A stretch of DNA of 17,675 nucleotides from the NCBI GenBank assembly GCA_014377905.1, contig JACMOQ010000554.1, positions 1 to 17,675 on the forward strand, given 5' to 3'. The stretch's first letter is position 1. Every line of letters begins with the position of its first letter. The position numbers and the translations under genes were made by a program. The notes below the pieces were generated by a model. That model did not search any database. It saw only the letters and a program-made list of their open reading frames with translations, and was not told the DNA's origin. This document shows, piece after piece, positions 1-6,736 of the stretch. This stretch comes from Acetobacteraceae bacterium. Its GTDB lineage: Bacteria > Pseudomonadota > Alphaproteobacteria > Acetobacterales > Acetobacteraceae.

Positions 1-530
1 CATCCGAGCTGGTTCATCGCTGTTGCCATCAGGGTGCTGTATTTGCCCAACGGCAATGGCGGCATCGACAGATCATGCGGCGGGTAAGCCGGATCGCCGG
101 CGAGGCCGGATACTCCCATCATTCGGTCATTCTCGGCAAAAAACGGCTCCAAAGTGGCATAATCCACCGGCCAGTCATCGGCGACCCCATCGAGCGATTT
201 CACCCGAAAATCCGACGGATGGAGGCGGGGGAAGTGGGCCGTGTACATGGTGGTGGCGCCGCCCACGGCGTTGAAATTCAGCACTTTGATGGGCGACCCG
301 TCATCGTTAATCGGGTAATCGGCCGGGCGTTTGCGGATATTGGGCGAGGTTGCGAAATCGCCGAACGAGCGGGCCTCCCAATCGCGTCCGTTGGACGGAT
401 AATCGGTGGGCTTCATCCAGTCGCCCTGTTCGAGGCAGACGATGCGCATTTTCGTTTCGGCCAGGCTCCAGGCGACGGCGGCACCGGAGGCACCGGAACC
501 AATAATCAGAATATCGACGCGGTCAGTCAT
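1..530 (-). CDS. GMC-type FAD-dependent oxidoreductase, N-terminal part (runs off left edge)
   Basis: Reading the minus strand from the ATG at 528-530 gives 176 uninterrupted residues up to the window edge. The protein opens MTDRVDILIIGSGASGAAVA, a Rossmann FAD-binding strand with the GxGxxG motif (GSGASG, residues 11-16) and an acidic residue (CLEQGD) at the end of the second strand. Around residues 87-100 the text FNAVGGATTMYTAHFPR matches the conserved GG-[AST] turn of the glucose-methanol-choline oxidoreductase family. Members oxidise alcohols or sugars with bound FAD. The substrate cannot be told because the C-terminal catalytic His region is missing. No signal peptide is visible, so a cytoplasmic or membrane-peripheral enzyme is likely. 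Its ATG overlaps the TGA of the upstream sulfotransferase gene (ATGA, 527-530), so the two are probably translationally coupled. Family is confident, substrate unknown. Confidence 0.88.
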   Translation of the reverse strand, partial: MTDRVDILIIGSGASGAAVAWSLAETKMRIVCLEQGDWMKPTDYPSNGRDWEARSFGDFATSPNIRKRPADYPINDDGSPIKVLNFNAVGGATTMYTAHFPRLHPSDFRVKSLDGVADDWPVDYATLEPFFAENDRMMGVSGLAGDPAYPPHDLSMPPLPLGKYSTLMATAMNQLG

Positions 531-1198
531 GGTGAGACCTCACCTGTTTTGGCTGTGGCGCCCGAACTGGCGGGCTGGTTCTGCATGGCAGCGCGGAAAT
601 CCTCGGTGGTGTTGGTGAACGGATAGGGCGTCTCGGGGATGGCTACGCCGAGAAACGGGCAAAGGGTCTCCCATCCGTCGGTCGGCTCGAACACCAACAG
701 CCGCTCTGGCGGGATTGCTGCCCTGACCTCGGCTTCACGTTGCTCAAAAGCTGCCCGGCCGACTTCCTTGTCGTCGATTTTGCCGCCGAAAACGTCTATC
801 CCAATGATCTGATTGATTGCAGCGCGCTGCTTGAGCCGCACCGGATCTTCGGTTGGGGTGTCGGTCAGCATCGACTCCATGATGGTTTTGGAGAAGCTTT
901 TCCACCATTGCTCGAACGGTCTTGTGGTGTGAATCACCTTGGCCTTGGGGAAAGCGGCCGCCAGCTCGCGCCAGTAATTGCAGGACGGCCAATCCACCGT
1001 CGCCTGGAAATCGTCAAACACCGCGTGCCAGTCGACCGGCTTGCGCCCGGCGATGTCGGACCAGAAATCCACCTGCCCCGGCCAGTTGCGGATTTCGATC
1101 ATGTGATGACAAGGGGTGAACCCGAGTTGCTCAAGGGCGATCTTCAGCGATTTGGTGCCGGTTCGGCCGAAGCCGGAACCAATGATTTTCAGTGGCAA
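527..1198 (-). CDS. Sulfotransferase family protein (P-loop, PAPS-type)
   Basis: A 223-residue protein. Residues 5-16 (IIGSGFGRTGTK) form the phosphate-binding loop that in this family grips the 5'-phosphosulfate group of PAPS. Further text typical of the family follows: WKSFSKTIMES in the middle and a C-terminal FLGVAIPETPYPFTNT. This fits the small single-domain group (Pfam Sulfotransfer_4), often annotated simply as sulfotransferase family protein. Substrate is unknown; some members may not be active sulfotransferases. The start is a TTG (1196-1198): the P-loop begins only a few residues later, no in-frame ATG precedes it, and a GGGA lies about 8 bases upstream. The gene overlaps the GMC oxidoreductase by 4 bases, suggesting that both act on one small-molecule pathway. 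Family call is strong, the reaction is inferred. Confidence 0.85.
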   Translation of the reverse strand: MPLKIIGSGFGRTGTKSLKIALEQLGFTPCHHMIEIRNWPGQVDFWSDIAGRKPVDWHAVFDDFQATVDWPSCNYWRELAAAFPKAKVIHTTRPFEQWWKSFSKTIMESMLTDTPTEDPVRLKQRAAINQIIGIDVFGGKIDDKEVGRAAFEQREAEVRAAIPPERLLVFEPTDGWETLCPFLGVAIPETPYPFTNTTEDFRAAMQNQPASSGATAKTGEVSP

Positions 1199-1327
1199 GG
1201 TGGCGTTCCCAGAATTTTAAAAGCGTTATCGCGCTACCATGGCGGTGCGTTGGCGAAATGTCGATCCGGCAGCATTGCGGCCTTGGCGGATTACCATACC
1301 CTGCCAATCCTGCTGTGACTGTGGTGC

Positions 1328-1352
1328 CGCATTGATCAAATCCGCCAATGCG
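1328..1352. promoter_or_regulatory. Inverted repeat upstream of the binding-protein gene (possible operator)
   Basis: CGCATTG (1328-1334) and CAATGCG (1346-1352) are perfect 7-base inverted arms separated by 11 bases, in the 234-base divergent gap between the sulfotransferase and the binding protein. A weak promoter-like pair (TTGCAG 1355-1360, TAGAGT 1378-1383, spacing 17) follows it toward the plus-strand gene. This geometry suits a dimeric repressor or activator site. No regulator is encoded in the window, so the role is inferred. Confidence 0.3.
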
Positions 1353-1418
1353 CGTTGCAGGACAGTCGTGGCGCGGCTAGAGTTTTTTGGAAGCCTCGCC
1401 GTAGACCGAGGTATCACC

Positions 1419-1425
1419 GAGGGGA
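1419..1425 (+). promoter_or_regulatory. Ribosome binding site fixing the binding-protein start
   Basis: GAGGGGA lies 7 bases before the ATG at 1433. The open frame continues upstream to 1355, but those 26 codons are Arg-rich, lack a ribosome site and would bury the signal peptide, so 1433 is chosen. Confidence 0.7.
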
Positions 1426-1432
1426 CACCATT

Positions 1433-2668
1433 ATGCGCATTACCCGTCGCCACCTTGTGGCTGCCGCCGGCTTGGCCGCGATGCCTGTTGCGGGTGCGCG
1501 CGCGCAGGCAAAACCGATTAACATCACCACCATTCGCACGCCATCCTACGAATTTTATACCCAGAAGGCGACAACGATCCTGCCTGGTGTCAGGGTCGAG
1601 CCGACGATCATGCAGGTCGACAAGATGCTTGAATTGTTTGCCATCCAGCAATCGTCCAAATCTGATGGGTTCGACGTGGTTTGGACGTCGGACGCGGTTT
1701 ATGCTGGCCATGCGAAGAAAGGCTGGCTCGAGCCGCTCGACGATTTGTGGGAAAAATACAAGGACGAATATAATTTCGCCGATTTCCCGAAATCCGTGGT
1801 GGATGGGTTCCGGTACGAGGGCAAGCTTTACGCGATCCCGACGCTGACCAACACCGAATTGCTGTTCTATCGCACCGACCTGCTGGCCGAAAAAGGGCTC
1901 GAGGTGCCCAAGACCTGGGCGGATTATCGCGCCGCAGCGATGGCGCTACACACGCCACGCCGATCCGGCATTGCCATGAAGCTGAAACCGGTCGATGCCG
2001 CGATGAACACGCTGCACTATTTCCTCAACCAGCATGGCGATGGCTGGTTCGATGCCAAATGGCGCCCGACCTTCAATTCCGCCAAGGGGGTCGCCGCGAT
2101 CGAGGCGCTGCGAGACATCGGCAAGTTCGCAGCACCCGGCTTCACGGCCCAGGCGAATGACGAAAACACCGTGCTGATGCAGCAGGACCTCGCTGCCATG
2201 CAGGTGATGTGGGTGTCCCGCGCCGCGCAGATGAACAACCCCGAGCGTTCAAAGGTGGTTGGCAAGATCGGCTTCGCCATCGCGCCGGGCGGCGGTCAAC
2301 GCATTGGCTATGACGGCTTTGCCATCGCCAAGAACAGCAAGGCCGATCGCGATACGATGTTCCGCCTGATGGCGGCCACGACGTCGGCGTCCGTCGTGCG
2401 GGAAGGCTCGGCGGTGATTGTGCCTGCGCGTAATTCGCTGCTGTCGGACCCGGAACTCGTGTCAAGATATAACTTCTTTCCTGTCGTGCAGGAGGGGCTG
2501 CGGACCGGCAAGGTGTTGCCGAACCTGCCGGAGTTCTCGGAAACCGCCGAAATCACCACCCGCTATATGAACCAGGCGATTGTCGGCCAGGTGCCCACTA
2601 AGCAGGCGCTCGACACTGCGGCGGCTGAGGTGACGGAGTTCCTCAAGAAGCGCGGCTACGATCTCTGA
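1433..2668 (+). CDS. Extracellular solute-binding protein, family 1 (sugar-type ABC importer)
   Basis: A 411-residue periplasmic protein. The N-terminus MRITRRHLVAAAG followed by a hydrophobic stretch and AGARAQA is a twin-arginine-like signal peptide with probable cleavage around residue 24-26. The body has family-1 binding-protein hallmarks: FDVVWTSDAVYAGHAKKGWL, then YAIPTLTNTELLFYRTDLL and VPKTWADYRAAA, the usual ligand-cleft strand and hinge text. It would capture a carbohydrate, polyol or related solute and hand it to the two permeases encoded convergently at 2718-4393. The substrate cannot be read from the sequence. It is an isolated transcript head to tail with neither permease: the gene ends in a hairpin shared with the permease operon. 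The start is set by a good ribosome site. Family confidence is high; pairing with the adjacent permeases is inferred from proximity. Confidence 0.88.
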   Translation: MRITRRHLVAAAGLAAMPVAGARAQAKPINITTIRTPSYEFYTQKATTILPGVRVEPTIMQVDKMLELFAIQQSSKSDGFDVVWTSDAVYAGHAKKGWLEPLDDLWEKYKDEYNFADFPKSVVDGFRYEGKLYAIPTLTNTELLFYRTDLLAEKGLEVPKTWADYRAAAMALHTPRRSGIAMKLKPVDAAMNTLHYFLNQHGDGWFDAKWRPTFNSAKGVAAIEALRDIGKFAAPGFTAQANDENTVLMQQDLAAMQVMWVSRAAQMNNPERSKVVGKIGFAIAPGGGQRIGYDGFAIAKNSKADRDTMFRLMAATTSASVVREGSAVIVPARNSLLSDPELVSRYNFFPVVQEGLRTGKVLPNLPEFSETAEITTRYMNQAIVGQVPTKQALDTAAAEVTEFLKKRGYDL

Positions 2669-2680
2669 AGCCTCGCTGCC

Positions 2681-2703
2681 CCCAGCCAGGCCGAATGGCT
2701 GGG
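2681..2703. terminator. Bidirectional hairpin between convergent binding-protein and permease genes
   Basis: CCCAGCCA (2681-2688) pairs perfectly with TGGCTGGG (2696-2703) around a 7-base loop, in the 49-base gap between two convergent stop codons. Its place is right for a terminator serving both strands. Neither side has a clear T run, so it may rely on Rho or act mainly as an mRNA 3'-end stabiliser. Confidence 0.5.
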
Positions 2704-2717
2704 CTTGGGGCAAGATG

Positions 2718-3542
2718 CTAGCCCTTTACGGCACCAAAGGTCAGCCCGCGGATAAGATGGCGCTGGACCAGCAGGGTGAAGATTACCGCTGGCAGCATGA
2801 TGCCGATCGCGGCCGCCGCCGAGATCGACCAGTATTGAATATCCTCGCCACCATATTCCGCAATTGCAACCGGCAGGGTCTTGGTGTTCTTCCCGGTCAG
2901 GATCAGGGCAAACAGGAACTCGTTGTAGGCCAGCAGCATCGAGAACAACGATGTAACCGCAAGTCCCGGCCGCACCGCCGGCAACACCACATGCCAGAAT
3001 GCCTGCCAGCGATTGCAGCCGTCGATCATAGCGGCTTCATCAAGCTCAATCGGTACATCGACAAAGAAGCTGCGCATCAGCCAGATGGTGAAGGGTTGGT
3101 TCATCGCCACCATCGCCAGGATCATCATCGTATAGGTGTCAACCAAGGCGAGGTACCTGGCCATCACAAAAAATGGCAGAGCGAGCAGGATTTGCGGCAG
3201 CATGCGGATCGCCAGCAACCCGAACAGCAGCGTCGAGGCTTGGCGTGACCGGGTGCGGGCGAGCCCATAAGCTGCCAAGGTTCCGATCGGCACCGAGACG
3301 AACACGGTGCCGGCCGCGATGACCAGGCTGTTCCACAGGAAAGACAGGAAGCCCTTTTCCACCCAGACCTCGCGATGAAAAATCAGTGTCGGTTCGAAGA
3401 TTAGCGTCGGTGGAATGGAGAACGCCTCGCCGGGCTGTTTGAGCGAAATGATCAGCCCCCATAGGATTGGCACCAGATTGACCAAGGTGAAGGCGCCCAT
3501 TACCGCCAGCAAAACGCTCTGTGTTTGCCAAGAGGAGCGCAT
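2718..3542 (-). CDS. Sugar-type ABC transporter permease, MalG-like
   Basis: A 274-residue inner-membrane protein with about six hydrophobic segments. The EAA loop, which docks with the ATPase in binding-protein-dependent importers, is at residues 169-189: EAAMIDGCNRWQAFWHVVLP, with the conserved Glu-Ala-Ala and Gly. The short N-terminus, one early membrane segment and a C-terminal GLTFGAVKG are typical of the MalG/LacG/UgpE branch (Pfam BPD_transp_1). It pairs with the MalF-like protein encoded immediately upstream: the upstream TGA and this ATG share one base (TGATG, 3540-3544), so translation is coupled. Solute specificity is unknown. Confidence 0.9.
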   Translation of the reverse strand: MRSSWQTQSVLLAVMGAFTLVNLVPILWGLIISLKQPGEAFSIPPTLIFEPTLIFHREVWVEKGFLSFLWNSLVIAAGTVFVSVPIGTLAAYGLARTRSRQASTLLFGLLAIRMLPQILLALPFFVMARYLALVDTYTMMILAMVAMNQPFTIWLMRSFFVDVPIELDEAAMIDGCNRWQAFWHVVLPAVRPGLAVTSLFSMLLAYNEFLFALILTGKNTKTLPVAIAEYGGEDIQYWSISAAAAIGIMLPAVIFTLLVQRHLIRGLTFGAVKG

Positions 3543-4393
3543 CAGAACGCCTCCCGTCCGCGCCGCGTCATGAACCAGATTAGTCCTGCGACCATGATCG
3601 CCACGATGACCAGCGTGATCATCCCAAGCGCACTGGCACGGCCGATCTCCAGCATGCGAAAACCGATTTGATACGTATAAAGCGTGATCGTCTCAGTGGC
3701 CGTGCCGGGGCCGCCATTGGTGAGCACGTAGACAAGATCGAAGAAGCGGAAAGCATCCATGGTGCGGATCGCGACGACAAACAAAATCAACGGTTTCATC
3801 ATCGGTAGGATGACATAACGCAGGCGTTGCCACCAATTCGCGCCGTCGATGCTGGCGGCCTCCAGCAAGGCGGTGTCGAAGCTTTGCAGGCCGGCATAAA
3901 GCACCAGCATAAGGAACGGCATGAATTTCCAGGTATCGGCGAGCACGACGGTGAAGCGCGCCCAGAATGGATCACCGAGCCAGTCTGGCGGGAAGATGTC
4001 GAACGAGATCAGTGTTGCGTCCAACAGGCCCCAGCGCCCGACGAAAAGCCATTTCAGGAAAATGCCGCCCACCACCGGGGTGACCACGTGCGGCAGAAAA
4101 TTGAGGATCGAAACTAGTCGCACCCCACGCGTCATGCCATACAGGCCCAGCGCCAGCGCCATGCCGATGACCAGCTGCAGCGCCACGGAAATGCCCACCA
4201 GTCCAATCGTGTTTAGCAGATCCGCCCAGAACCGGCCTTCGGTCAGCAGGCCGGTGTAGTTGTCCAATCCGATGAAGCTGGTCGGAGGCCCGCCAAGACG
4301 GTAATCCGTAAAGCTATAATAAAGGGCTGACAGAAACGGATAAAGCAGCACCAGTGCCATCACCAGCACACTGGGCAACATGAAAAGCCACAT
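3542..4393 (-). CDS. Sugar-type ABC transporter permease, MalF-like
   Basis: A 283-residue inner-membrane protein with about six membrane segments, first of the permease pair. It shows LYPFLSALYYSFTDY near the N-terminus, the EAA loop EAASIDGANWWQRLRYVILP (178-197), and the NGGPG turn (226-230) followed by TETITLYTYQIGF, all diagnostic of the MalF/UgpA/LacF branch. It lacks the large periplasmic loop of E. coli MalF, as is usual outside enterobacteria. The start is supported by GGGAGG (4403-4408 on the minus strand) nine bases before the ATG. It heads an operon with the MalG-like gene. The ATPase subunit and the binding protein are not in this operon; a likely binding protein converges from 1433. 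Confidence 0.9.
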   Translation of the reverse strand: MWLFMLPSVLVMALVLLYPFLSALYYSFTDYRLGGPPTSFIGLDNYTGLLTEGRFWADLLNTIGLVGISVALQLVIGMALALGLYGMTRGVRLVSILNFLPHVVTPVVGGIFLKWLFVGRWGLLDATLISFDIFPPDWLGDPFWARFTVVLADTWKFMPFLMLVLYAGLQSFDTALLEAASIDGANWWQRLRYVILPMMKPLILFVVAIRTMDAFRFFDLVYVLTNGGPGTATETITLYTYQIGFRMLEIGRASALGMITLVIVAIMVAGLIWFMTRRGREAF

Positions 4394-4449
4394 CGAAAAA
4401 CGCCTCCCCAGGCCAGATTGTCTCTGTGCGCTAAATAAGGGTCACCGTT

Positions 4450-4467
4450 GTAGGCACATGTGTCAAC
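4450..4467. promoter_or_regulatory. Imperfect palindrome overlapping a -35-like TTGACA of the permease operon
   Basis: The half-sites GTAGGCACA and TGTGTCAAC match as a dyad at 7 of 9 positions around a perfect CACATGTG core (4455-4462). The minus-strand hexamer TTGACA (4461-4466) lies inside it, about 70 bases before the permease start. A good -10 at standard spacing is not evident (TATTTA is 23 bases on), so the promoter assignment is weak, but the dyad is well placed for a LacI- or GntR-like repressor. Confidence 0.3.
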
Positions 4468-4604
4468 CCAACGCAGGCGGTACCATCCGCGGGCCTGGAC
4501 CGGGCGCGATATCGTTGTAGACCGTCGGGGGCGCAATTCCAGGCCGCCATTTTTGGAAATGGTTGTGCTGTTGGTTGCCTGCGCTGAGAAGCGCCGTCAA
4601 AGCC

Positions 4605-4624
4605 TATATCGTTGCAACTATTTA
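4605..4624. promoter_or_regulatory. 20-base imperfect palindrome centred on GTTGCAAC
   Basis: The dyad from 4605 to 4624 matches at 8 of 10 half-site positions, with an uninterrupted GTTGCAAC core (4611-4618). Part of its left half (TATCGTTG) recurs at 4510-4517. It sits about 215 bases upstream of the permease operon start. It may be a distal operator of the same regulator; no direct evidence. Confidence 0.25.
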
Positions 4625-4747
4625 CGTCTCAAGGTGGGGAATCAGAAATGACTATGGCGATCCAGGCTGCTTCCGAACCACCAGGGATTTTTAGGTTATC
4701 AGGTGAACGGAGTTTCCTGTGTTTTAACCAAGAAACCCTTCCTTGCC

Positions 4748-6547
4748 TTACCTCGCCTCAACCATCTCCCGCAGCAACTCCAACTCCAGCCAGCGATGTT
4801 CGGCGGCCTCAAGATCGGCTTCAGCCTTGGCCAATGTTGCCGTGGCGGTTTGGAACCGTGCCGGATCGCGGCTGTAAAGGTTTGGATCGGCGAGCCGTCG
4901 CGTCTCGGTCGCGACCACCCGTTGCAGCGCCTCGATATCGCTGGGCAGGTTCGCCAGCGCATGTTTATCCTTGAACGACAATTTCTTGGTCTGTGCGGCG
5001 GCAATGATGTTCAACGCAGCATTGCGGGGCTTGTTGGTTACCGCCGGCACCAGCACCGGCTTGCCGCGTTGGGCCAGCATGTCGGAATAGCCGCCGGCAT
5101 ATTCGATCCAGCGCCCGTCGCCCTCGGCGTTCACCACATTGGTGGCGACCCGGTCGAGGAAGTCGCGGTCATGACTGACCAGGATCACCGTGCCGGGATA
5201 GTCGCCCAGCAGTTCCTGCAATAATTCCAGGGTTTCAAGATCCAGGTCATTGGTCGGTTCATCAAGCACCAGAAGATTGCTTGGCCGTGCCAGCGCGCAG
5301 GCGAGCGCCAACCGGCCGCGCTCACCGCCCGACAGCACGCCCACTGGGGTGCGCGCCTGTTCCGGGGCAAACAGGAAGTCCTTCATGTAGCCGATCACGT
5401 GGCGTCGTTCGCCGTTGACATCGACCTGATCGCCGCGCCCGCCAGTCAGCGTATCCGATAGCGTCATGCGCGGGTCAAGCTGGTCGCGCCCTTGGGTCAA
5501 AGTCACGGTTTCGAGCCCGGCGCCGATGGCGATTTTGCCGCTATCGGGCACCAGATCGCCGGTCAGCATGCGCAACAACGTGGTCTTGCCGGCGCCGTTC
5601 GGCCCGATAATGCCAAGCCGATCGCCGCGCAGTACCCGCATCGACAGATCATCAACCACGGCGCGGCCGGCATAGGATTTGCCGATATTTTCTGCGACTG
5701 CCACCAGTTTGCCCGAGATGTCGGCATCTGACACAGCCATTCGCACGCCCCCGGCCGGGCCACGCTGGGTGCGGATTTGCTGGCGCAATTCATGCAAATG
5801 GCCCAACCGGCGGACATTGCGTTTGCGCCGGGCGGTGACGCCGTAGCGCAGCCAGTCTTCTTCCATCACCAGCTTGCGGGTCAGCTTGTGCTGGTCACGG
5901 GCTTCCTGTTCCAACACTTCATCGCGCCAGGCTTCAAACTGGGAAAAGCCGCGCTCGGTGCGCCGGGCCGTGCCGCGGTCGAGCCAAACCATGGTTTTGC
6001 CCAGTGCTTCAAGCAGACGCCGGTCATGGCTGATCAGCACGATCGCCGCGCGCAACCCGCCAAGTTCCTGTTCCAGCCAGGCAATCGCTGGCAGATCGAG
6101 ATGGTTGGTGGGCTCGTCAAGCAACAGAATATCCGGCGAAGGCGCCAGCGCCCGGGCGAGAGCGGCCCGGCGTGCTTCACCGCCCGACAGGCGTTCCGGG
6201 GTTTCATCCCCCTGCAATCCGAGTTGTTCCAGCAGATAGCGCCCGCGATAGGGATCATCGTTCGGCCCAAGCCCCGCTTCAACATAAGCCAGCGTGTTGG
6301 CATGTCCGGCGAGGTCGGGTTCCTGCGGCAGATAGCGCATCGTGGCGCCGGGTTGGACAAAGCAGGTGCCGCGATCGGCCTGCAACAGCCCGGCGGCGAT
6401 TTTGAGTAAGGTGGATTTGCCGGAGCCATTGCGTCCGACAAGACAAATTCGGTCTCCGGCGCCGACCGCGAGTTCGGCGCCTTGCAGCAGCTTGGTGCCG
6501 CCAAAACCGGTGTGAATATCCTGGAGTGAGAGCAGAGGTGGGGCCAT
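4748..6547 (-). CDS. uup: ABC-F family ATPase, Uup type
   Basis: A 599-residue soluble protein with two ABC nucleotide-binding domains and no membrane segment. Domain 1 has Walker A GRNGSGKS (38-45), signature LSGGE (120-124) and Walker B LLLDEP (141-146). Domain 2 has Walker A GPNGAGKT (315-322), LSGGE (405-409) and LLVLDEP (425-431). The interdomain linker with WLRYGVTARRKRN (232-244) and the charged C-terminal coiled coil starting KKLSFKDKHALANLP (521-535) are the marks of Uup among ABC-F proteins. ABC-F proteins act on ribosomes; Uup has also been linked to precise excision of transposons and to nucleic-acid binding. An in-frame TAG four codons before the ATG fixes the start; the ribosome site is poor. 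It is monocistronic and divergent from the liv operon. Function in liv transport is not implied. Confidence 0.88.
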   Translation of the reverse strand: MAPPLLSLQDIHTGFGGTKLLQGAELAVGAGDRICLVGRNGSGKSTLLKIAAGLLQADRGTCFVQPGATMRYLPQEPDLAGHANTLAYVEAGLGPNDDPYRGRYLLEQLGLQGDETPERLSGGEARRAALARALAPSPDILLLDEPTNHLDLPAIAWLEQELGGLRAAIVLISHDRRLLEALGKTMVWLDRGTARRTERGFSQFEAWRDEVLEQEARDQHKLTRKLVMEEDWLRYGVTARRKRNVRRLGHLHELRQQIRTQRGPAGGVRMAVSDADISGKLVAVAENIGKSYAGRAVVDDLSMRVLRGDRLGIIGPNGAGKTTLLRMLTGDLVPDSGKIAIGAGLETVTLTQGRDQLDPRMTLSDTLTGGRGDQVDVNGERRHVIGYMKDFLFAPEQARTPVGVLSGGERGRLALACALARPSNLLVLDEPTNDLDLETLELLQELLGDYPGTVILVSHDRDFLDRVATNVVNAEGDGRWIEYAGGYSDMLAQRGKPVLVPAVTNKPRNAALNIIAAAQTKKLSFKDKHALANLPSDIEALQRVVATETRRLADPNLYSRDPARFQTATATLAKAEADLEAAEHRWLELELLREMVEAR

Positions 6548-6610
6548 GCGGGGCGTCTAGCACGTTGCATTAAAATTGCCTCTGCCAACCGCTTGCCTAA
6601 GCCTTGCGCG

Positions 6611-6650
6611 TAGGGCAGGTTTGTCCTACCGACATGTCACCGATATGTCG
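6611..6650. promoter_or_regulatory. Probable livK promoter with two dyads
   Basis: On the plus strand TTGTCC (6621-6626) and TATGTC (6644-6649) are 17 bases apart, a plausible -35/-10 pair. Two dyads overlap it: TAGGGCA-GGTT-TGTCCTA (6611-6628, 6 of 7 matching) and CGACAT-N9-ATGTCG (6630-6650, perfect arms). A regulator bound there could block or help the polymerase. It lies about 90 bases before livK in the divergent gap with uup. Lrp-like control is a guess from the gene content, not seen. Confidence 0.35.
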
Positions 6651-6723
6651 CACATCGTTACTTCCCAGGGGCGTTCCCGGGGATGGCGATGGGTGTCGCA
6701 ATAACGCAACCATGGCCCAACTC

Positions 6724-6728
6724 AGGAG
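6724..6728 (+). promoter_or_regulatory. livK: Ribosome binding site fixing the livK start
   Basis: AGGAG lies 8 bases before the ATG at 6737. The frame stays open upstream to 6683, but starting there would place 18 extra residues before a twin-arginine signal peptide, so 6737 is chosen. Confidence 0.75.
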
Positions 6729-6736
6729 TTTCTCGC

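Larger units (their letters stand above)
4394..4747. other. 354-base gene-free stretch between the permease operon and uup
   Basis: No convincing gene lies here; the short frames have Arg-rich or scrambled products. It must contain the permease promoter (minus strand) and the 3' end of uup. Visible items are a TTGACA hexamer on the minus strand at 4461-4466, a CCATTT-TTGG-AAATGG dyad at 4547-4562, and imperfect palindromes at 4450-4467 and 4605-4624. CGTTGTAG recurs at 4446 and 4513, with CGTTGCAA at 4610. No terminator with a T run was recognised for uup. Confidence 0.55.

Noticed and set aside
740..1847. Plus-strand open frames of 192 and 202 residues over the sulfotransferase and the 5' part of the binding protein
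   Set aside because: The first is antisense to the P-loop sulfotransferase; the second is out of frame with a binding protein that has a signal peptide and ribosome site. Neither shows a family.
4460..4651. 63-residue open frame in the gene-free stretch
   Set aside because: Arg-rich, no ribosome site, no resemblance to a known small protein; more likely spacer.
5777..6409. 210-residue plus-strand open frame opposite uup
   Set aside because: It is antisense to the strongly supported first ABC domain of Uup, and its residues follow the reverse-strand codons with no recognisable family or ribosome site.
4748..6547. Uup as the missing ATPase of the adjacent sugar importer
   Set aside because: Two fused ABC domains with the ABC-F linker and Uup C-terminal coiled coil indicate a ribosome- or nucleic-acid-associated protein; MalK/UgpC-type ATPases have one ABC domain and a C-terminal regulatory domain.
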